This document shows, piece by piece, positions 1-6,723 of a stretch of 9,955 nt of DNA. The DNA lies in NCBI GenBank assembly GCA_964648005.1, contig CAZYKR010000160.1:1-9955 (forward strand). The letters are read 5' to 3'. The stretch is from JAGQTE01 sp964648005 (GTDB lineage Bacteria > Actinomycetota > Acidimicrobiia > Acidimicrobiales > Acidimicrobilacustridaceae). A program made the translations under genes and the position numbers. Within the stretch, counting starts at the first letter, position 1, and every line of letters begins with the position of its first letter. The notes below the pieces were generated by a model. That model saw only the letters and a program-made list of their open reading frames with translations. It did no database searches and was not told the origin of the DNA.

Positions 1-269
1 CCGAGCTCACCGAGCAGTCGGTCGAATCGAACATGCTCGAGATCGAGCAGGCCGCCCGCAACGTCGAAGCCCAGGCCCGCCTGGCCGAGATCCGCTCGCA
101 GCTCGGGCTCGCCCCCGCAGCCGCAGCCGCAGCCGAGACGGCACCCGCTGGCGGCCAGGCCGTCGCCGCCGGCTCGTCGGGCGAACTGGGCGCCGCCGCG
201 TCCGAGCCCGCCACCCCGGCAGCCGAGCCCGTGGCGCAACCGGCAGCGCAACCCGAGCCCGGCGCCTGA
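1..269 (+). CDS. pspA: PspA/IM30 family protein, C-terminal part (5' end outside window)
   Basis: The frame is open from the left edge and ends at TGA 267-269, giving about 88 residues of a protein whose start lies outside the window. The first 37 or so residues are charged and helical (ELTEQSVESNMLEIEQAARN, then VEAQARLAEIRSQLGL). From memory this closely parallels the C-terminal helix of mycobacterial PspA (ELAESSVQGRMLEVEQA, then RLEQIRASM). The PspA/IM30/Vipp1 family forms coiled-coil ESCRT-III-like scaffolds on the inner face of the cytoplasmic membrane and protects it under envelope stress. After the helix comes a low-complexity tail of about 50 residues rich in Ala, Pro and Glu, probably disordered and lineage-specific. 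An ATG at 33 is internal to the helix, so it is unlikely to be the real start. The gene converges on proB with an 18-bp gap. The main uncertainty is that only the tail is visible. Confidence 0.8.
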   Translation, partial: ELTEQSVESNMLEIEQAARNVEAQARLAEIRSQLGLAPAAAAAAETAPAGGQAVAAGSSGELGAAASEPATPAAEPVAQPAAQPEPGA

Positions 270-282
270 CGCCGACCCGGGC
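257..282. terminator. Hairpin between convergent pspA and proB
   Basis: GCCCGGCG (257-264) can pair with CGCC (270-273) and GGGC (279-282), leaving a 5-nt bulge (274-278) and the loop CCTGA, which contains most of the pspA stop codon. It spans the 18-bp convergent gap and could fold in either transcript. There is no T-tract on either side, so intrinsic termination is only a possibility. Confidence 0.3.
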
Positions 283-287
283 CGCTG

Positions 288-1382
288 CTACGGCAGCACC
301 ACCAGGTCGTCGGCGTGCACGACGTAGCGGGCGAGCCCCTCGGGCAGCTCGTCCGAGCGCAGGCCGGCGACCCGAGCCACGTCTGCGGCGGCCATGCGGC
401 TCAGGCCCTTGGCGAACACGGCCCCGTCCGGACCGATGATCTCGACGGCGTCGTCGACATCGAACGATCCGCGTACGCCGGTCACGCCCGCCGCCAGCAG
501 CGACGTGCCGCCCCGGGCGATGGCCCGGCGGGCCCCGTCGTCGACGGCGATCGTGCCCGAGGCGCCGATGGCGAAGGCGATCCACAGCTTGCGAGCCGTC
601 AGGCGCCGATCGTGCGGACGCACGACGGTGCCGACGCCGGGAGCGCCGTCGATGGCGTCGCGCACGACGTCGGGTCGCGTAGCCGCCCCGATGACGGTGC
701 GCACCCCCGACCACGAGGCGATCTTGGCCGCTGCCAGCTTGGACGCCATGCCGCCGCTGCCGCCGACCGTGCCCGGACCGGTGGCCACCCCCTCCAACAC
801 CTGATCCACCTCGCGGATCTCCTCGATCAGCGACGCCTGGGCGTCGAGGCGCGGGTCGGCGGTGTGCAGGCCCGCCGTGTCGGTCAGCAGGACGAGGAGA
901 TCGGCGTCGACGAGGTGCGCCATCAGCGCCGCGATCCGGTCGTTGTCCCCGAAGCGGATCTCGTCGTCGGCAAGGGCGTCGTTCTCGTTGACGATCGGCA
1001 CGACGCCCAGCTCCAGCAGGCGGAGCACCGTGCTGCGGGCGTGCAGGTACTGGCTGCGCTCGCGGAAGTCGAGCGGGGCGACCAGGATCTGCCCGGCCAC
1101 GAGGTCGTGGGCGGCCAACGCCTCGCCGTAGGTCGCCATCAGGTGGCTCTGCCCGACGGCGGCGACGGCTTGGAGGGTGCGAGCGTCGCGGGGCCGTCGG
1201 TCGCCGTCCAGCCCCAGTACCGGGAGGCCGGAGCCAACGGCGCCGCTGGTCACGATGATCACCTGGTGCCCGGCGGCGCGCGCCGCGGCCACCTCACCGC
1301 ACAACTTGGTGATGGCGCTGCGATCGACCCATCCGGTCTCGTCGGTGACCGAGGACGTGCCGATCTTGACTACGGCGATCAC
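288..1382 (-). CDS. proB: Glutamate 5-kinase
   Basis: ProB phosphorylates L-glutamate with ATP to gamma-glutamyl phosphate, the committed step of proline synthesis, in the cytoplasm. The 364-residue length is normal for the two-domain form. The amino-acid-kinase domain (about residues 1-255) has the N-terminal KIGTSSVT (6-13), TSGAVGSG (45-52), NENDALADDEIRFGDND (132-148), LLTDTAGLHTADPR (165-178) and GGMASKLAAAKIA (210-222). These match the ProB substrate, ATP and metal-binding motifs. A PUA domain follows (about 275-360), with GGTSLLAAGV at 291-300. The start is GTG 1380-1382, supported by a strong GGAGGGAG Shine-Dalgarno (1387-1394) about 7 nt upstream; the stop is TAG. It lies 24 bp downstream of obgE on the same strand and is probably cotranscribed with it. 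proA, often the next gene, is absent; the following gene is convergent pspA. Feedback inhibition by proline is typical of the family but cannot be read here. Confidence 0.96.
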   Translation of the reverse strand: MIAVVKIGTSSVTDETGWVDRSAITKLCGEVAAARAAGHQVIIVTSGAVGSGLPVLGLDGDRRPRDARTLQAVAAVGQSHLMATYGEALAAHDLVAGQILVAPLDFRERSQYLHARSTVLRLLELGVVPIVNENDALADDEIRFGDNDRIAALMAHLVDADLLVLLTDTAGLHTADPRLDAQASLIEEIREVDQVLEGVATGPGTVGGSGGMASKLAAAKIASWSGVRTVIGAATRPDVVRDAIDGAPGVGTVVRPHDRRLTARKLWIAFAIGASGTIAVDDGARRAIARGGTSLLAAGVTGVRGSFDVDDAVEIIGPDGAVFAKGLSRMAAADVARVAGLRSDELPEGLARYVVHADDLVVLP

Positions 1383-1406
1383 GGGGCTCCCTCCGCCGGG
1401 CCCGGG

Positions 1407-2657
<1,251 letters not shown>

Positions 2658-2663
2658 GAGACG

Positions 2664-2673
2664 NNNNNNNNNN
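2664..2673. other. Assembly gap (10 Ns)
   Basis: Ten consecutive Ns separate the obgE start region from the 3' flank of the pilus operon. A round number of Ns is usually a scaffold placeholder, so the true distance is unknown and the adjacency of obgE to the pilus genes is not proven by this sequence. The flank at 2674-2725 is almost pure G+C with strong hairpins, which plausibly caused the assembly break. Confidence 0.97.
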
Positions 2674-2690
2674 CGGCCGCTCCGGCCCGG

Positions 2691-2724
2691 CCGGGGCGGG
2701 GCCGCCCGATGCGGGCCGCCCCGG
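2691..2724 (-). terminator. GC-rich hairpin downstream of the pilus operon
   Basis: CCGGGGCGG (2691-2699) is perfectly complementary to CCGCCCCGG (2716-2724), and an inner stem CCCG/CGGG (2705-2708 with 2712-2715) closes an ATG loop, leaving a 5-nt bulge. It lies 28 bp past the TAG stop of the TadG-like gene. A second inverted repeat (CGGCCG 2674-2679 with 2688-2693) lies beside it. There is no U-tract on the minus strand, so it would be a high-GC terminator lacking the U run, or a transcript-end stabilising hairpin. Confidence 0.45.
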
Positions 2725-2752
2725 CGGTTCGTTCCGATGCCCGGTTCGGGCG

Positions 2753-4498
2753 CTACACCTCGGGCACGAGGCGGACCGGGTCACCCTTGATGACCACCGA
2801 CCAGGTCGTGCGGTCCGTCGGCGCGCTGCCGGACACGTAGCGGACCTTCCACCAGGTGCGGGGCTTGCCGTTGGCCGACCCGTAGGCGGCGGCGAAGTCC
2901 GCCGGCAGCGCAACCGTGAGCCGCACCAACCGGTCGTTGAACTTCGAGCACGAGATGGTCCGTGTGCTGGGCCGGTTGGCGCAGTAGCTGCCGGCCACGT
3001 TGAGGATGTTCACGTTGTTGAACGGTCCATACCCGCCCGACGGTGCCGTCTCACCGGTGCACGACGTTCCCGTCTCGCTGGTGAAGGTCCCATCCTTGCA
3101 GGCCACCTCGTACTTGAACGTGGCGGGGTTGCCGTTGGGCTGGATCAGCTCGATCGACTGCGCGCCCTCGCCCGGGTCCCACAGGTACAGCTCCATGGTG
3201 TGGTTCTCGTACTGCGTCCCCACGTTGGCCAGGTAGAACAGCGCACTCGAGCCGCCGATGTTGGCGTAGACACCGAGGTGCGTCAGGGCGTACACGTTCG
3301 GGCAGTTGGCGTTGTAGCTCGTGTCGGCGTTGTCGCCGGTGCACGGGGAGAAGCTCCCGCCCGTGTAGGCACGGATGGCGAACTGGTTGCTGCCCGTGGT
3401 GACCGTCTTGTTCGACGGCACGACCGGGTCGACCTGGACGTAGAAGAGGTCGCCCGGTTGGACGCTGCCCGTGTAGAAGGTGCGCCACCGGCTCGTGGAG
3501 TTGGTGGCACCGCAGTAGTAGTTGCTCGTTCCGCTGACGGACGTGCTGGAGCTGATGGTCGTCGGGCCCGGCGTGTTGCCCGGACCACCCACGGCGGTGC
3601 CGGTCGCCGGGTCGGCGGTGTCGGCCTCGCGCACGGTCCATTGATAGGAGTCGCGGTTGGTGTTGCCGCCCGTGTCCGAGCCGTTTCCGGTGCCCTCGGC
3701 GCTGATGCCCGGACAGTGCGCCGCTCCCTGGACCTGAATGGTCAAGTTGCTGGCCGGCGCCGTCTTGGGAATCTCCACCACGTAGAAGTAGCCGTCGGCG
3801 CTGTAGTCGTCGTTGGCGATGGTGCCGTTGGTGGGCGGGGTGCAGTTCTGGAAGCCGCCGGAACCGTCGGAGCTCGACGCGTAGTTCCAGTCGGCGAACG
3901 CGGTGCGGCGTTCGCCCTGTTCCTTCGAGACGCAGTAGCCGCTGGCCGCCGCCGAGAAGTTCTCGATCCACTGGCCTGTCTGCTGCGTGTTGGTCCCGAT
4001 GTAGTTGCGGGGACTGCCCATCGGCACCGGCCGGATCAGCTCGGCCGTGGCTTGGCGGGCGATGTCCACGTCGTCGCGGAAGGCGCCCGAGAAGAACTGC
4101 TCGACGGAGGCGTCGAGGATGTTCACCTTGATCTTCGACGCGTCGTTCGGCACCTGCGTGACGTTCACCGTGATGCCGTCGACGCCGTTGGTGAACCCGT
4201 TGGCCGTGGCCACCTCGATGGCCTTGGCCCGGGCGGTATCGAAGTCGGGCATCTGCGCCGCGCCCGCCAGCGAGGCGGCGTCGGTCGCCGCCTGGATCTT
4301 GGCGGCACGCGCATACCAGGCACCGAGGTCGACGGCGTAGGACGTGAACGCCAGAATCGGCAGGATCATCAGCGCCGTCAACGCCAGGATGTAGCCGCGC
4401 TCCCGCGGTGACCGTCCGTCGTCGAGGCGCGCATCGGGTTCGGGGTGCGCCAAGCGTTCGATCACCTTGGCGCTACGACTTCTGCGCTGCTTGCTCAT
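2753..4498 (-). CDS. TadG-like pilus-assembly protein with cysteine-rich ectodomain
   Basis: The protein has 581 residues. An N-terminal basic cytoplasmic stretch (1-35) leads to a single membrane segment (about 36-56, GYILALTALMILPILAFTSY). This is followed by VDLGAWYARAAKIQAATDAASLAGA (56-80), the typical start of TadG-type proteins (Tad/Flp N-terminal domain). The rest, about 500 residues, should lie outside the membrane. It is rich in Ser, Thr, Gly, Asn and aromatics and has ten cysteines (189, 219, 262, 329, 386, 399, 467, 480, 506, 517), an even number that would suit disulfides. I recognise no named domain in the ectodomain. The start is ATG 4496-4498, 3 bp after the upstream stop, with GGGAG about 7 nt before it. 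It is the last gene of the four-gene operon. TadG proteins are thought to anchor or initiate the Flp pilus at the envelope; the exact role here is inferred from the N-terminus and neighbours. Confidence 0.82.
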   Translation of the reverse strand: MSKQRRSRSAKVIERLAHPEPDARLDDGRSPRERGYILALTALMILPILAFTSYAVDLGAWYARAAKIQAATDAASLAGAAQMPDFDTARAKAIEVATANGFTNGVDGITVNVTQVPNDASKIKVNILDASVEQFFSGAFRDDVDIARQATAELIRPVPMGSPRNYIGTNTQQTGQWIENFSAAASGYCVSKEQGERRTAFADWNYASSSDGSGGFQNCTPPTNGTIANDDYSADGYFYVVEIPKTAPASNLTIQVQGAAHCPGISAEGTGNGSDTGGNTNRDSYQWTVREADTADPATGTAVGGPGNTPGPTTISSSTSVSGTSNYYCGATNSTSRWRTFYTGSVQPGDLFYVQVDPVVPSNKTVTTGSNQFAIRAYTGGSFSPCTGDNADTSYNANCPNVYALTHLGVYANIGGSSALFYLANVGTQYENHTMELYLWDPGEGAQSIELIQPNGNPATFKYEVACKDGTFTSETGTSCTGETAPSGGYGPFNNVNILNVAGSYCANRPSTRTISCSKFNDRLVRLTVALPADFAAAYGSANGKPRTWWKVRYVSGSAPTDRTTWSVVIKGDPVRLVPEV

Positions 4499-4501
4499 GT
4501 G

Positions 4502-5155
4502 TCAGCTCCCAACGCTCGGGGGTTCGATGGCGTACACGACGTGCCGCTCGATGGTCTGGCCGGACGGCCAGATGCCCGTCACCGGCTGATACTCGACCTC
4601 GATGTAGACGCCGATCTTGGTCTGGGTCTTGGGGTTGCGGTGCGAGCCGTTGAGCGGGCACAGGAACCGGTGCCAGGAGGCACCACCGCAGCCCGATGGC
4701 GGGGTGCCGGTCACGACGAAGCCACTGCCGGGTGAGTCCTGGGCCACCTGGGCCGCCGAGTAGACGTTGCACACGCCGGTGACACCGGCACCGGTCAGCG
4801 ACCCGGGCGCCGGCTGGATGTTCAGACAGGCCTGCGGCACAGACCCGTCGGCGGCGCTCGGCTTGTAGATGATCACTCGCTTCACCGACGAGGACTCCTG
4901 CAGCGCCAGCATCTGCGAGTCGACGGCACGCAGGGTCTCGAAGTCGGCGAACGGGGAGGCCCCGAGGTTGGACACGGTGCGGCCGACCAGGGTCAGGCCA
5001 CGCTCGATGACGATGCCCTCGTGGAAGGCCATGCCGTACTCGAGGATGCCGAGCACCAGGATGACGATGACCGGCAGGGCGAGCGCCGCCTCAATGATCA
5101 CCGCGCCCTCGTCGCCGTGGAGGCGCCGGGCGACGGGGCGTCGTGCGGCGATCAC
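4502..5155 (-). CDS. TadE-like pseudopilin 2
   Basis: This is a 217-residue TadE-family protein. A basic N-terminus ends in HGDEG (13-17), followed by AVIIEAALALPVIVILVLGILEYG (18-41). It has a glycine before the cleavage point, Glu at mature position 5 and a hydrophobic helix, the prepilin-peptidase signature of Tad pseudopilins. The exported part has four cysteines (110, 129, 156, 166) and the local motif CNVY (129-132). The end GVYIEVEYQPVTGIWPSGQ (182-200) parallels the gene just upstream, so the two are paralogues. The frame is open to 5410, but that extension is antisense-quality sequence overlapping the upstream gene. I chose GTG 5153-5155 because it overlaps the upstream TGA as GTGA and leaves a normal short basic leader. 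It probably forms minor or priming subunits of the appendage; the partner is inferred. Confidence 0.85.
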   Translation of the reverse strand: MIAARRPVARRLHGDEGAVIIEAALALPVIVILVLGILEYGMAFHEGIVIERGLTLVGRTVSNLGASPFADFETLRAVDSQMLALQESSSVKRVIIYKPSAADGSVPQACLNIQPAPGSLTGAGVTGVCNVYSAAQVAQDSPGSGFVVTGTPPSGCGGASWHRFLCPLNGSHRNPKTQTKIGVYIEVEYQPVTGIWPSGQTIERHVVYAIEPPSVGS

Positions 5156-5814
5156 TCGAGCTGTCCCGGCTCGAGGCGGACGATCGAGGCCGTCTCGGTC
5201 TCGAACTCTTCGCCGAAGATGCCCGTGAGCATCGGCCGCTGGACCTTCATGTACACACCCAGGTAGTCGATGTTTTGCCATTTCGGACCGTTCGTTCGGG
5301 TGATCGGGTTGTAGCCACACGAGCGTGTGGCACCGCCGCCGCAGGTGAAGTACGCCACGTTGTTGTTCTGCACGGCCAGGAAGGCGTCGTACGGCTCGTA
5401 GACGTTGCACTTGTTCGCCACGTTGCCGCCGTAGCCGCCGATGATGCAGTTGGTGGGTACCTGATCAACCGGCGAGCCCGAGGTCGGCGCCGACGCCTTG
5501 AAGATGACGATGCGCTCGATCCAGTCAGCAGGGATGGTCGCCATGTCCTGCCGGATCAGCGCCAGCATCTGATAGTCGGCGTTCTTGCCCGAGCCGGAGG
5601 TGAGGTACGGCCCCTGGATGGAGCCGATCTTGGCGGCTTCGGCCGTGGCGTCCGCCGCCGTCAGGTAGTCGCGGAAGACCACGCCGTACTCGAAGATGCC
5701 GAACACCAGCACCAAGAAGACCGGCATGATGAGCGCCGCCTCGATGATGGCCACGCCCTCGTCACCACTGCACCGTCGACGGCTGGCGCCCTCGCCGGCG
5801 CCGCGCCGGCTCAC
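5152..5814 (-). CDS. TadE-like pseudopilin 1
   Basis: This is a 220-residue TadE-family protein. A basic, glycine-containing leader ends in SGDEG (16-20). The pseudopilin helix VAIIEAALIMPVFLVLVFG (21-39) follows, with Glu at mature position 5 (E25), as expected for a TadV-type prepilin peptidase substrate. The exported region has four cysteines (123, 136, 158, 166; a fifth, C15, is in the leader) and a CNVY motif (136-139). The C-terminal block YLGVYMKVQRPMLTGIFG (184-201) matches the same region of the downstream gene, indicating tandem duplication and divergence. The start is GTG 5812-5814, which overlaps the pilin stop as GTGA. There is no strong Shine-Dalgarno, so translation is probably coupled to the pilin gene. 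The stop overlaps the next gene in the same way. Export and processing are inferred from the signal. Confidence 0.87.
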   Translation of the reverse strand: MSRRGAGEGASRRRCSGDEGVAIIEAALIMPVFLVLVFGIFEYGVVFRDYLTAADATAEAAKIGSIQGPYLTSGSGKNADYQMLALIRQDMATIPADWIERIVIFKASAPTSGSPVDQVPTNCIIGGYGGNVANKCNVYEPYDAFLAVQNNNVAYFTCGGGATRSCGYNPITRTNGPKWQNIDYLGVYMKVQRPMLTGIFGEEFETETASIVRLEPGQLE

Positions 5815-6392
5815 AACGCCACCGTCTTGTTCGGCGGCATGTTCTGCACGTACGGGTCGGACTCGATCTCATAGATCTCAATCAGCGCTGAGGTGGTGCC
5901 CGGCGGGCAGTCGGTCGTCTCCCAGGTCACGGTGGCCTGACCGGAGGCGTTCGTCGTGGCCGCCGTGGGGTAGAACGAGACACCCGCCGGAGCACAAGTG
6001 ACCTTGGCCCGGACAATGGCGCCCGCCATCGGCGCGCTCAGCTGGTCACGGATCACGATCACGCCGGACACCGTGGTGCCGCTCTTGGTCGGGTTGGCCG
6101 TCCAGCTCGCCACGCCGCCGGGCGGGATCGTCTGCGGCGGCTGCGTGGTGGCCGAGCCGGCGAGGGTGGTCGTCGTGTTGAGCGCCGGCGGCTGGCACTC
6201 GACGGGTGGTGGCCGCGAGGCGACGCAGTCGGCCTGCAACGACACCTGATCCTCGGCTGTCGTCGTCAAGTACTGCAGCGACGCCACAGCGATCACCACG
6301 AAGAAGGTGAACACCAGTGCGTACTCCGTGAGTGACGCACCGCGCTCGCGCTCGTACCGATCACGAGCGCCCCGACCGAATCTGCTGCGCAT
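5811..6392 (-). CDS. Flp-type (class IVb) pilin fused to an Ig-like domain
   Basis: The protein has 193 residues. A short basic leader ends in ERERG (14-18), followed by ASLTEYALVFTFFVVIAVAS (19-38). This gives the Flp prepilin cleavage pattern G^xxxxEY, with Glu and Tyr at mature positions 5 and 6 and a hydrophobic helix to about 42. Ordinary Flp pilins stop soon after this helix. Here a Pro/Thr/Cys-rich linker (about 55-93) leads to a beta-rich segment (about 94-190) with VSGVIVIRDQLSAPMAGAIV, then TTNASGQATVTW, which resembles bacterial Ig-like (Big) domains. Cysteines are at 56, 66, 133 and 162. Two starts are possible, GTG 6393-6395 and ATG 6390-6392; I prefer ATG because the GGGGAG site (6401-6406) is 8 nt away. 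It is first in the operon, upstream of two TadE-like genes and a TadG-like gene. It may be a displayed major pilin or a membrane-anchored adhesin; the Ig call is by pattern, not search. Confidence 0.82.
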   Translation of the reverse strand: MRSRFGRGARDRYERERGASLTEYALVFTFFVVIAVASLQYLTTTAEDQVSLQADCVASRPPPVECQPPALNTTTTLAGSATTQPPQTIPPGGVASWTANPTKSGTTVSGVIVIRDQLSAPMAGAIVRAKVTCAPAGVSFYPTAATTNASGQATVTWETTDCPPGTTSALIEIYEIESDPYVQNMPPNKTVAL

Positions 6393-6580
6393 CACTCGAT
6401 CTCCCCGATAGATGAGTCAAGAGACCCATACCGTGCCCCATCGGATGAGCGATAGCTCACCCGAAGATGGACTGTACATGTCATCCCTCGGGATGTCACG
6501 CCTCGTGCCGACGTCGTCGCGCACCGCGACGACCGGCAGGGGGACGCACCGTCCCCGCCAACTCGATTGTCGTCGATCAT
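6392..6580 (-). CDS. Possible 62-residue leader ORF upstream of the pilin gene
   Basis: A perfect GGAGG (6590-6594) stands 9 nt before ATG 6578-6580. The reading frame ends in TGA 6392-6394, sharing its last base with the pilin ATG (TGATG). Promoter, Shine-Dalgarno, ORF and coupled pilin start are therefore in the right order. Against it, codon third positions are far less G/C-biased than in neighbouring genes, the product is rich in Ser, Arg and Gly, and I recognise no domain. An ATG at 6587-6589 in the same frame sits too close to GGAGG. It could be a regulatory leader peptide or chance. Low confidence. Confidence 0.25.
   Translation of the reverse strand: MIDDNRVGGDGASPCRSSRCATTSARGVTSRGMTCTVHLRVSYRSSDGARYGSLDSSIGEIE
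6540..6556 (-). promoter_or_regulatory. Hairpin in the pilin operon leader
   Basis: On the minus strand GGGGACG pairs perfectly with CGTCCCC around a GTG loop (6540-6556, a 7-bp stem). Downstream in the same leader are CATCC/GGATG (6482-6486 with 6491-6495, loop CGAG on the minus strand) and GAGC/GCTC near 6450. Together these suggest a structured 5' UTR. No known riboswitch signature was recognised. Confidence 0.4.
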
Positions 6581-6608
6581 GGGCGTCATCCTCCGAAGGT
6601 GCCCGGGC

Positions 6609-6637
6609 ATAGTACCGCGAGGTGTGCGATCCGTCAC
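6609..6637 (-). promoter_or_regulatory. Candidate promoter of the pilin/TadE/TadG operon
   Basis: Read on the minus strand: GTGACG (6632-6637) as the -35, a 17-bp spacer, and TACTAT (6609-6614) as the -10. Each hexamer matches the housekeeping sigma consensus at four of six positions. Transcription would start near 6602, within the palindrome TGCCCGGGCA, giving a leader of about 210 nt before the pilin start. Confidence 0.45.
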
Positions 6638-6710
6638 CCCCCATTTTGTGCAACCTGGCAGAAAGCTGAGAGAAGGTCGGGAGCACAGCGGGACTGTCAG
6701 CGCCCATCGG

Positions 6711-6716
6711 TACTGT
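6711..6716 (+). promoter_or_regulatory. -10 element for a leaderless dgt transcript
   Basis: TACTGT fits TAnnnT and is followed by exactly 7 nt before ATG 6724. That would place the transcription start at or within a base or two of the start codon. No Shine-Dalgarno precedes the ATG (CGTCGCC), which agrees with a leaderless mRNA, common in actinobacteria. No good -35 was found. Confidence 0.45.
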
Positions 6717-6723
6717 CGTCGCC

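Larger units (their letters stand above)
6396..6723. other. Divergent intergenic region between pilin operon and dgt
   Basis: These 328 bp hold no recognisable conserved gene. They are visibly less GC-rich than the flanks (34 of 60 bases are G/C in 6421-6480). They contain the candidate pilin-operon promoter, a long transcribed leader with hairpins, a perfect 10-bp palindrome TGCCCGGGCA (6600-6609) over the predicted start point, and a -10-like element just before dgt. I saw no tRNA, riboswitch consensus or insertion sequence. Confidence 0.7.

Noticed and set aside
3200..4411. A 403-codon + strand frame opposite the TadG-like gene
   Set aside because: Composition is dominated by Arg, Val, Gly and Ala repeats with no domain signature, while the minus-strand frame has a clear TadG N-terminus; it is a GC-driven shadow.
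5156..5410. N-terminal extension of the second TadE-like protein to 5410
   Set aside because: The added 85 residues overlap the upstream TadE-like gene in another frame and are Arg/His-rich noise; the GTG at 5153-5155 gives a normal pseudopilin leader and a GTGA overlap.
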